In this document: positions 1 through 7,179 of the stretch, piece by piece
Layout of the letters: the number at the start of each line of letters is the position of its first letter
How positions within the stretch are numbered: the stretch's first letter is position 1
NCBI GenBank assembly: GCA_002707085.1
Contig: PALY01000138.1
Coordinates: 9,483 to 20,264, forward strand
DNA: 10,782 bases
Source: Deltaproteobacteria bacterium
Lineage (GTDB): Bacteria > Myxococcota_A > UBA796
Direction of reading: 5' to 3'
Notes under the pieces: model-generated
The model's database searches: none
What the model was told of the DNA's origin: nothing
What the model saw: the letters and a program-made list of their open reading frames with translations, nothing else
Made by a program: the position numbers and the translations under genes

Positions 1-87
1 ACGCCACCCGTCCACCGCATTCCGCGCCAACAAATGTAAATGCGCAATGCGAGTGAGTAACGCCGCATCCCACGGCACCTGTGTCAC
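1..87 (-). CDS. DUF58 family protein, N-terminal 29 codons only (runs off the window)
   Basis: This frame is open from a GTG at 87 to the left edge and encodes a start like MTQVPWDAALLTRIAHLHLL, followed by ARNAVDGWR. That pattern (a short lead, an amphipathic leucine-rich helix, then a basic xxVxGxR segment) is how DUF58 proteins usually begin. Its start overlaps the MoxR stop in a GTGA tetranucleotide (84-87), a typical sign of translational coupling, and GAGG lies about 10 nt upstream inside the MoxR gene. MoxR and DUF58 genes are very commonly adjacent, which is the main support for the name. The conserved DUF58 core lies outside the window, so the family call rests on context and a short N-terminus. 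No promoter is seen here; expression should follow the operon upstream. Confidence 0.72.
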   Translation of the reverse strand, partial: MTQVPWDAALLTRIAHLHLLARNAVDGWR

Positions 88-1082
88 GGAGCGCTAACCT
101 CAGCCAGGACCGCATCCACCACAGCATGGCTATCGACTCCTGCAGCGTCCGCTTGAAAATTGCAGACAACCCGATGACCCAAGACACCTTTGGCCACCGC
201 CCGGACATCATCGATGGTCGGGACCTCGTGGCCATGCAAGGCCGCACGAACCCGAGCGCCAAGTGACAGATATTGGCTGGCTCGTGGACCGGCTCCCCAA
301 GACACAAATTGATTCACCATCTCCACCGAGCTTTCACCAGGGCGAGTGGCCCGGGCCAAACGTACAGCGTACCGATGAACATCTTCACTGGTGGGAAGTC
401 GCCGAACCAACTGCTGGAGCGCGATCAATTGTTCCTGATCAAGCACAGGCTCTACAGTCACCGCATTTCCCTGTGTGGTCCGAGCCACGACAGCGACTTC
501 TTCATCTTCCGATGGATAGCCGACATGGATGGCAAACATAAATCGGTCCAACTGCGCCTCTGGCAACGGATATGTTCCCTCTTGCTCAATCGGGTTCTGT
601 GTAGCGAACACCAAGAAGGGCGCTTCCAACTGATGCGTCACTCCACCCGCCGTGACAGCCGACTCTTGCATCGCCTGAAGCAGGGCTGCTTGTGTCTTCG
701 CAGGGGCACGATTGATCTCGTCGGCAAGGAGCAAGTTCGTAAACAAAGGACCTTTCAAGAAACGCATTTCACGACGGCCAGAAGTCCGGTTTTCCTCCAA
801 CACCTCCGTACCCGTAATGTCCGCTGGCATTAAATCGGGCGTGAACTGGACCCGCCCAAAGCGCAGACCCAAGCTATCGGCCAAAGTTTGAACCAATAGG
901 GTCTTTGCCAAACCAGGAACCCCAATAAACAGACTGTGTCCACCCGCGAATAGGCTGATCAACATCTGTTCCACAACCTCGTCTTGGCCCACAATCCGAG
1001 TATGGATGGCGTCTAGAAGTTGACGCCGTACACCCGATAAAGTGTCAAAGAGAGCGCCATCGTCTTCGTTCATGTTTTCCAT
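84..1082 (-). CDS. MoxR family AAA+ ATPase
   Basis: A 332-residue cytoplasmic ATPase of the MoxR branch of AAA+ proteins, thought to act as chaperone-like remodelling enzymes for partner proteins with von Willebrand A domains. Visible motifs in order are Walker A GVPGLAKT (residues 54-61, with the Gly-Leu-Ala-Lys form usual in MoxR), Walker B LLLADEIN (117-124), the MoxR signature RAPAKTQAALLQAMQE (125-140), sensor 1 TQNP (161-164), and LDRF with the probable arginine finger near 180. Length and motifs are complete for the family. The ATG at 1082 is preferred because GAGGA sits 4 nt upstream; a second in-frame ATG at codon 4 would be too far from it. The gene follows the peptidase after a 26-nt gap and overlaps the DUF58 start by 4 nt, so it sits inside the operon. 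Its substrate is not shown by the sequence; DUF58 and unseen VWA proteins are the likely partners. Confidence 0.96.
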   Translation of the reverse strand: MENMNEDDGALFDTLSGVRRQLLDAIHTRIVGQDEVVEQMLISLFAGGHSLFIGVPGLAKTLLVQTLADSLGLRFGRVQFTPDLMPADITGTEVLEENRTSGRREMRFLKGPLFTNLLLADEINRAPAKTQAALLQAMQESAVTAGGVTHQLEAPFLVFATQNPIEQEGTYPLPEAQLDRFMFAIHVGYPSEDEEVAVVARTTQGNAVTVEPVLDQEQLIALQQLVRRLPTSEDVHRYAVRLARATRPGESSVEMVNQFVSWGAGPRASQYLSLGARVRAALHGHEVPTIDDVRAVAKGVLGHRVVCNFQADAAGVDSHAVVDAVLAEVSAP

Positions 1083-1094
1083 GTCTTCCTCGTT

Positions 1095-1110
1095 AACCCC
1101 AACCGGGGCT
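1095..1110 (-). other. Small stem-loop between the peptidase stop and the MoxR ribosome binding site
   Basis: On the minus strand AGCCCC-GGTT-GGGGTT can fold into a 6-bp stem (four G-C pairs, one A-T, one G-U) with a 4-base loop. It starts within the TAG stop of the upstream gene and ends directly before the GAGGA of MoxR (1087-1091). No U-run follows, so it is not a convincing intrinsic terminator. It could tune MoxR translation or protect an mRNA end, but a stem this short can also arise by chance. Confidence 0.3.
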
Positions 1111-2674
1111 ATCTTGCCGCACGGTCAGCGCCGCCCGTCTTCAAAATGTGCAGATATTCTTTGTGTCTGGCCGCATCAGCACCCTTACCGAGCAAACCAA
1201 AATCGTCTACCAGCGCTTGTTGGACTTCAACATCAAATGGATTGAGGTCGTGAGCCGCTTTCCATGCTTCCACCGCTGAGCCGTGAACCCCAATCGCATC
1301 CAGTAAACGACCGCGAGTGACCTGCAGCAGCGTAAACTCCGGATACAAGTCAACGCCTTCGTTCACCAAAGCAAGCGCCTCATCCATGCGCTTGAGTTTT
1401 GAGAGGCAGTCCGCCTCTCGGGCCATCAGCATGGGGGATGTGGGGCCATCTCCATCCGCGGCCTTTCGGTATTCCACAAGGGCCGCCAAAGGACGATCGC
1501 GTTCGCGAAGCAGGTCACCAAGCCGAGCTGAACGCAATTTACTGCCATCCACTGCCAACAATGGATCCGATGCAAATTCATCGGCATCACCGTCCAACAC
1601 AACAGGCAAGGCTGCCACCTTTTCCGATACCAATGGCAGTTGTGCAACCCAGCTACGCCACCCCACCATCAACGCATCAAAATCCGTGTACCCAGCGGCT
1701 TCCGCAACCACCAACTCGGGTTCTTCTCCATCTCTGATGCGGCGAATAATAATCGGCAGCGTTTCTTCACCTCCACTTTCAAGCACATGTTGCACCAAGG
1801 TGGCAACTTGAGCGAAGGCCAATGCCGCTTCTTCTCCAGAATCCAAGTAGGCCATCGAATGTCGAAATTTTTCAAACGGAACAAAGGTCTCATCCCGTAG
1901 CGCTTTGGCCAATAGGGTTTGTTGGTGAACCGTCAATGCAGCCCCGTCATCAGTTCGCCACCTGGACTCCAAGTGTTTAGCGAGGCCTTCTTGAAGCCAC
2001 ACAGGGGTTCGATCCGCACTGCTCCACGACACAACAAGATGAATGTACTCATGCGCCACAGTGTCTTTCCATCCATAGCCGCGCGAGAGCGCTCTGGGAC
2101 TGGAGAGTAAGAGCCGACTCCATTTACTCAAGGCGACAACGCCAGTGGTACGAACAGCCTCAGGCGGCAAGCCACTCGCTTGAATAAACCGGCCCGCAGT
2201 GGGAAAGATGTCCAACAACACATCGTGATCGGGTCCTCCCCCGAACAATTTGTCGTATACACGCCGACTACTCAACAACACATCGACCGCATCGTCGCGA
2301 AGGATTCGTTCGACGCCAGGAGCATATCGAACCTCGACTCCGGCCTCTCGAACCGAAACCAGTCCGCGCGCTGCTGAAGCGGACGCACGATATGGGTTTG
2401 AGTCGTACTCCTCGACTTGAATGCCCTTGGCATTCAGTGCATCCAAGATGGTCACAGCCTCACTGTATCGACCCTCACGAAACAAACTTCTCATCTGTAG
2501 AAGCATGGACGCTTCGGAAGTGTCCCCAGCCGCTACAACCTGATCCCTTACCTCTTGGGCACACCGAAGGTCTCCGACTTCAAGACATGCCAACCCTTCT
2601 TGCGGTCGGGCGCCCCAAGCCAAAGCTGGGATCAACAACCAAGCGGCGAGACTACTGACGAACCAAGTCTTCAT
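1109..2674 (-). CDS. Secreted peptidase MA family zinc metallohydrolase with C-terminal TPR repeats
   Basis: A 521-residue exported protein. Residues 1-22 form a signal peptide: MKT, a hydrophobic core FVSSLAAWLLIPALA, and a small-residue cleavage region near AWGA. An N-terminal helical, TPR-like stretch (about 25-95) precedes a gluzincin metalloprotease domain. It has the zinc motif HEYIH (208-212, Glu209 as catalytic base) and the downstream WLQEGLAKHLE, whose Glu229 would be the third ligand, as in peptidase MA/M61-type enzymes. From about 385 to 510 come TPR-like helix pairs (GDLLRERDRPLAALVEYRKA; ADCLSKLKRMDEALALVNEG). The ATG at 2674 is chosen because it alone gives a signal peptide; the frame stays open upstream to 2848, but that part is Arg-rich shadow of the neighbour. 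Only a weak GGCGG lies upstream, and the start overlaps the DUF4175 end by 23 nt, so translation is probably coupled. The substrate is unknown; it should act outside the cytoplasmic membrane. Confidence 0.9.
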   Translation of the reverse strand: MKTWFVSSLAAWLLIPALAWGARPQEGLACLEVGDLRCAQEVRDQVVAAGDTSEASMLLQMRSLFREGRYSEAVTILDALNAKGIQVEEYDSNPYRASASAARGLVSVREAGVEVRYAPGVERILRDDAVDVLLSSRRVYDKLFGGGPDHDVLLDIFPTAGRFIQASGLPPEAVRTTGVVALSKWSRLLLSSPRALSRGYGWKDTVAHEYIHLVVSWSSADRTPVWLQEGLAKHLESRWRTDDGAALTVHQQTLLAKALRDETFVPFEKFRHSMAYLDSGEEAALAFAQVATLVQHVLESGGEETLPIIIRRIRDGEEPELVVAEAAGYTDFDALMVGWRSWVAQLPLVSEKVAALPVVLDGDADEFASDPLLAVDGSKLRSARLGDLLRERDRPLAALVEYRKAADGDGPTSPMLMAREADCLSKLKRMDEALALVNEGVDLYPEFTLLQVTRGRLLDAIGVHGSAVEAWKAAHDLNPFDVEVQQALVDDFGLLGKGADAARHKEYLHILKTGGADRAAR

Positions 2675-5600
2675 AAAACCGCCGCTTAAGTGCTTTAAAT
2701 TCTTCTGGAACATTACCGGACATCCCTTCCAAGAGTGCCTCTCGGTACGCCTCGGGGGTCTTGAACAACTCCGGCGCTGGAATCTCTGGCTGCTCCATGG
2801 CCATTCCCTCCGTCTCGTTGCCCGTCTGATCACCACCTTCCTCACCATTCATCTGACGCATCATGCGCTTCATTTGCTGCTGTTGCTGCATCGCCTGTTC
2901 TAAATGCTGCCGAGTTTCGTTAATTTGATCCGACGCATGCCGTTGATGCCCCTCGCCGACCATTACCGATCCCATTTCCAAAGCGTTCTGCGCTCGGTCC
3001 ATGGACTCACCCGCCTCCGCCATGGCCTCTTGGGCCTTGCCCGTACCCGTAGGCATGGCGTTTTCAATCGTCTGAACTTCCTGTGCCAACTCCCGTTGCC
3101 GATCCTTCATCGCTCCCTGTTCCTGCGACAACGCGCGTGCAGCGGCTTGAACTTCTGGATTACTTTGCAGCGGCTTCGTCACCAACTGTTTCAATATCTC
3201 GACCATCTCCGCCTGTATCAATCGCTGTCTCTCCAGCGCTTCCAGCACCTGGCCGGCTCCAGGTGTTGGTGATGTACCCCGCGATTCACGCTCTACAAAT
3301 CGTGACACCATGGACAATTCGTCCCCCAATTCCAGAATACGCAAAAGCACAGCCTCTGCATCTCTGCCGCGGACACTGTCGCGAATACCCGCTGACAAGT
3401 GGCGTACGTCTTGCAAATTTGAAACCGTGAATGGACGCCAGTCTCTACCGTCGCCGACAATCTCCAGTACGCCGATAGATTCCTCATCCAAAGACAGGGC
3501 CAAATTGTCCAACTGCTCCCATAAAGCAATCACATCAGAAAAGTCCGCGCCATGTTCTTTCTGCTTGTCCGCCAATTGCTGGGCCAGACTTTCTTGTGCC
3601 TCCCCCAGTTCCAGCAAATCCGCCATCAACTTCTTGTAGCGTTCACCCAGTTCGTTCTCGCCCTCTTGTTGGCGTTTCTGGCGATCATCCAATCCCTCAG
3701 CAAACGATTCCAACTGCGCGGCCAAATCTTCAAGCATCTTTCTTGCCGCATCCAGATCACCCTCAGAGATGGCCTTCCGAATCTCATCCATGTGTCCAGA
3801 CACCTGGTCAAGGGTGCTGTTGGTGAATTCCTCCAAACTTCCGTCACTTAAACGAGAAGCTGTTTTTCGCATCTGTGAAAGCATCCGTTCCAGTTGATCC
3901 AGTCGAGCATACAGTTCACCTGGTTCATCCATTTCTTGGGCATCTGCTGCCAGCGACTTGGCAGACTCTGAGACCGTGCGTGCCTGTCGTGCCAGTTGGT
4001 CAATGCCCACCTTTTTGAGCATGCTGTCGATGACAAAGGCTGCTTGCTCCAACGATTCAATGGTTTCACCATGAAGTTGTGCGAAAGTCTCCAAGTCTCG
4101 CTCCACGGGCTGCTGCCCTCCCTCGGCGACATCCCTATCAAAGGTTGTCATGGTCGAACGAAACAAACGAGCGCCCGCCTCCAACACACCACGCACCAAT
4201 ACACCATCGATGTTGGAAGACTGCTCTTCACCCCATTGGTCCTCATAGGTTTTCCGGATGGGATCCAGGCGCTTTCGTGCCGAACTGACCCACTCAATTA
4301 GACCTGGCCGACTGTTCGCTGGTGGCACGCGTTCTTCCAAGAAATCGGCCAACGCGGACAAGAGGGTGTCCAACAATTTTTCATGGTATCGCGCCAAGTT
4401 CCGACCGTAGCCCTGCGGCCCCATCACAGTCAGAACCAAGGGTTCCGACTCGCCCCGGTTACCACCTTGCGCCCGGTCATTATCGACCGCAACCATCCTC
4501 AACGTGATGGTTTGACCCGCGACCAGCCCCAATGAACGTGGCGTTGCACGCTCGGTCCCACTCAATTCAACAACGGTATCAATCGGCTCTCTCCGAACCT
4601 CACTGGTGGTCCCCGCTTCCGACTCGATTTCGACCGAAACTCGGGTAATCCCATAGTCATCTGTGACCTGCCAACCCAAGCGTAGCGGTACATCTACAGG
4701 AACCGCTTTCTCCCCCGTCTCTGAGATCACAACAACAGGCGGCGCATCATCCTCAACCTGAATCTCCAATGAACGACTTGCAATGGCACGATCTCCATCG
4801 AACAGTAAAAACCGCCAGGTGCCGCTCTGCTGAACCGTAATTTCAGCAGTGATGTCGCGTCCTGCATTCAACAGCGCGTCCACAGGATCGCCTTCATCTA
4901 CTTGAACCCCAGCGCCATCGAATGGACGCGCAGTCCGGGCGCGAATCCGAACCACGGTTCCCGGCGGCGCATGAATGGTGCCGTCGGAATTGGGTACTTC
5001 CTTGGGTTCTAAACCTGTATATGTTGGGTACAAATACCGAAGGGTAATGTCTCCTACAATCGCATCTTCATCCGCACCTTCGATCTCTGTGTCATCCAGT
5101 CGAACGGAAGACACACTTTGGCCCAACAAAATCGCTACTGCATCCGTCGGCCCAATGGGAAGCAGTCTCCCCACCAGCGCAACCACAAGAACGAGGCCAC
5201 CACACACGGCCCACAGACGACGCACGGCACTGCCCGAATGAACATCCTTTGGCGCAAGCATTGAAATGGCTCGACTGGCGTGTTTCTCTGCCCGCAAGAA
5301 CAAGGATGGGGATGTGGAATGCGCAGATGAATCCAACTCAATGACCGTAATGAGTCGCCCCCGAAGCCCAGGCAACCGAGCCTCAACCTTTCTGGCTTGT
5401 CTACGGTGACTGCGAATGACCGCAGGCGAGAGAACGGATCGCACAGGCCACAGTGCCACCCCAATCGTCGAAAAAACTCCGACCGTCAAACATACCAAAG
5501 CCACAGTCTTTGGAACCAAGCCAAAAGACAGCGCCAGGGCCGCAAAAAAGATCCATCCCACACCACACATCGCAGTCCGGGCGATAATGCCGGATATGAC

Positions 5601-5690
5601 CTGACCTCGTTCCCGGCGCGCAAGGCGCTCAAGGAATTGGGTAATCGATTGTCTTTGCTGCTTCGTGGTATCCATCAGATCGTCTGGCAT
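2652..5690 (-). CDS. DUF4175 family membrane protein with long coiled-coil region
   Basis: About 1012 residues. Near the N-terminus are two adjacent membrane helices (roughly 34-56 and 62-82), a basic/amphipathic loop with LPGLRGRLITVIEL (106-119), and a third helix (about 159-178). An extracytoplasmic beta-rich part follows, with the family hallmarks YPTYTGLEP (221-229) and later DDAPPVVV and DDYGITRV, probably Ig-like. From about residue 425 the protein is almost all charged heptad-like helix. A Met/Gln-rich stretch lies near the C-terminus, and the tail TPEAYREALLEGM...RRFYEDLVRQ is typical of DUF4175. The molecular function is not known; it lies in Bat-like modules with MoxR/DUF58/VWA proteins and could be an envelope scaffold. 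The start is uncertain: ATG at 5690 or at 5675 (codon 6), neither with a clear ribosome binding site. Both lie inside the 3' end of the preceding gene, overlapping it by 62 or 47 nt. Confidence 0.93.
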   Translation of the reverse strand: MPDDLMDTTKQQRQSITQFLERLARRERGQVISGIIARTAMCGVGWIFFAALALSFGLVPKTVALVCLTVGVFSTIGVALWPVRSVLSPAVIRSHRRQARKVEARLPGLRGRLITVIELDSSAHSTSPSLFLRAEKHASRAISMLAPKDVHSGSAVRRLWAVCGGLVLVVALVGRLLPIGPTDAVAILLGQSVSSVRLDDTEIEGADEDAIVGDITLRYLYPTYTGLEPKEVPNSDGTIHAPPGTVVRIRARTARPFDGAGVQVDEGDPVDALLNAGRDITAEITVQQSGTWRFLLFDGDRAIASRSLEIQVEDDAPPVVVISETGEKAVPVDVPLRLGWQVTDDYGITRVSVEIESEAGTTSEVRREPIDTVVELSGTERATPRSLGLVAGQTITLRMVAVDNDRAQGGNRGESEPLVLTVMGPQGYGRNLARYHEKLLDTLLSALADFLEERVPPANSRPGLIEWVSSARKRLDPIRKTYEDQWGEEQSSNIDGVLVRGVLEAGARLFRSTMTTFDRDVAEGGQQPVERDLETFAQLHGETIESLEQAAFVIDSMLKKVGIDQLARQARTVSESAKSLAADAQEMDEPGELYARLDQLERMLSQMRKTASRLSDGSLEEFTNSTLDQVSGHMDEIRKAISEGDLDAARKMLEDLAAQLESFAEGLDDRQKRQQEGENELGERYKKLMADLLELGEAQESLAQQLADKQKEHGADFSDVIALWEQLDNLALSLDEESIGVLEIVGDGRDWRPFTVSNLQDVRHLSAGIRDSVRGRDAEAVLLRILELGDELSMVSRFVERESRGTSPTPGAGQVLEALERQRLIQAEMVEILKQLVTKPLQSNPEVQAAARALSQEQGAMKDRQRELAQEVQTIENAMPTGTGKAQEAMAEAGESMDRAQNALEMGSVMVGEGHQRHASDQINETRQHLEQAMQQQQQMKRMMRQMNGEEGGDQTGNETEGMAMEQPEIPAPELFKTPEAYREALLEGMSGNVPEEFKALKRRFYEDLVRQ

Positions 5691-7179
5691 CGCCGGGTGC
5701 GCGGATCATTCTCTGACCAATGTCCATCACCAAACACGCATACCCCGTGACTGGCTCCATCACCACGAATGCCGGCTCCATCTCAAAAAGGTGTGACAAG
5801 CGCAAAGCACGATCGCGAACGCCTCGCGATGACCAACGCCAATCCTGCACATCCACACACCAGTGGAGGCATCCATCCAAACCCCGGAGTCCCTGCTCTT
5901 CTTCCGGGTCCAAGATGTTGAAGTGAGAAGCCACGGGTCCACGACGGACACGCGCATCTTCAGCGACCCACCCGCAATCATCACCAACCTCGTCCGGCCA
6001 CATTTTCCTTTCCAAATCCGACCATGGAGGTGCGGATAATTCCTTCACGAAGTCCGCCTCGCTCCCATAAAAGCGCTCCCGTACATCCATGAGGTCCAAC
6101 ACCAACAAATATGAGGCAGCCACCAAAGCCAGAAAGCCCGCGCGCTTTATGGACACCCAGCCAGCGCAAAGGATGCCCAACAACGCGGGTAGAACGACAA
6201 GCGTGTGTCGTTCCCCCATGTCGTCAAAGGTGGCCATGATCAAGTGATGGGTGATCACAAGCAAGCACAGGGGCAGCACAACTCGTGGATAAGCTCGTAC
6301 GGCACTCACCAGCCCAAGCAACAAAAGAGTCGCGGGAATCAACCCATCAAAGGGGTGGTAAATATCGAAGAAACTCCAATGAATCGCAAAGGAAAGCCCC
6401 CGTTCACCGGCACCTGGAAGCTCCCCTGGCCAAACCAGCGGCCACGCCGCAAGGGCGGCCAGCACAATCGCGACCACCCCAGGAAGAAGCCACACGCGAA
6501 GTCTATCCACAACAGTGGAACCGGCCGGACGAATGAACAGCGCCCAAAACAACAAGGGGATCGCCATGGTGGCGGTATCCAAGCGAAGTGAAACGGAAAG
6601 CGCTATCGCACTTGCCGATACCATTCCCCAAGCCCCTGGGGCACCCGCGCGTGAAGCACTGCGAGCCACAGCATACAAAGCCAAGGTCCCGAAGAAATGG
6701 GGCAAAATTACGTTGTAGGCACTCGTTGACCAGGCAGCATGAGTCGGATGAACGACCAGCAGCAGCGCCACAGCCCAGCCCACTCTTCGACGGGTCAACG
6801 TTCCCACTGCTCCTGCCGCCAAACCAATCGATGCCGTACCGACCACCGCCATCAACAGGACGGGTATTGCAGGTACGTTGGGTAAAACACGCCCCAATAG
6901 CCACCAGAACCATTGCATGGCCGGCACCATCACCGTACCACCACGCGTCGGCTCCCGAACACCTCTAAAAAGGTCCCAGTAATCTGCTTCGTGACCATCA
7001 AAGATGTGGCTACCCAAAGCTGGGATGACCCACAGACGAACCACAATGGCTGCCAGAGCAATCAACCACCATCCCTTCGGCAACCGGATCTGTCGTCGAA
7101 CGATGATCAAACTGACAACCAGAACGATCAGAGCCAGGCCCGCTGGCCAGACGGTGCTAAACGGAGTCGAAAAGGTCAC
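5629..7179 (-). CDS. Polytopic membrane protein, probable GT-C fold (family 39-like) glycosyltransferase
   Basis: A 516-residue integral membrane protein with about ten or more hydrophobic segments between residues 10 and 362, then a soluble C-terminal domain of about 150 residues containing several Cys (402, 437, 441, 482). After the second membrane segment the loop FDGHEADYWDLF (60-71) carries acidic residues placed like the catalytic Asp/Glu loop of GT-C lipid-sugar-dependent glycosyltransferases. RLDTATMAIPLL (199-210) and DIYHPFDGLIPATLLLL (272-288) also look like this group. No HPPL motif is seen, so the match is weaker than for its neighbour. The start is GTG 7179, overlapping the upstream stop as GTGA, with a weak GGATGG before it. 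The 3' end overlaps DUF4175 by up to 62 nt. If the call is right, it would move a sugar from a polyprenyl-phosphate donor to an envelope acceptor on the outer face of the membrane. Donor and acceptor cannot be read from the sequence. Confidence 0.75.
   Translation of the reverse strand: MTFSTPFSTVWPAGLALIVLVVSLIIVRRQIRLPKGWWLIALAAIVVRLWVIPALGSHIFDGHEADYWDLFRGVREPTRGGTVMVPAMQWFWWLLGRVLPNVPAIPVLLMAVVGTASIGLAAGAVGTLTRRRVGWAVALLLVVHPTHAAWSTSAYNVILPHFFGTLALYAVARSASRAGAPGAWGMVSASAIALSVSLRLDTATMAIPLLFWALFIRPAGSTVVDRLRVWLLPGVVAIVLAALAAWPLVWPGELPGAGERGLSFAIHWSFFDIYHPFDGLIPATLLLLGLVSAVRAYPRVVLPLCLLVITHHLIMATFDDMGERHTLVVLPALLGILCAGWVSIKRAGFLALVAASYLLVLDLMDVRERFYGSEADFVKELSAPPWSDLERKMWPDEVGDDCGWVAEDARVRRGPVASHFNILDPEEEQGLRGLDGCLHWCVDVQDWRWSSRGVRDRALRLSHLFEMEPAFVVMEPVTGYACLVMDIGQRMIRAPGDARRSDGYHEAAKTIDYPIP

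Noticed and set aside
2675..2848. Upstream extension of the protease frame to 2848 giving a 579-residue protein.
   Set aside because: The added 58 residues are Arg-rich and lie wholly inside the DUF4175 gene; starting at 2674 gives a proper signal peptide.
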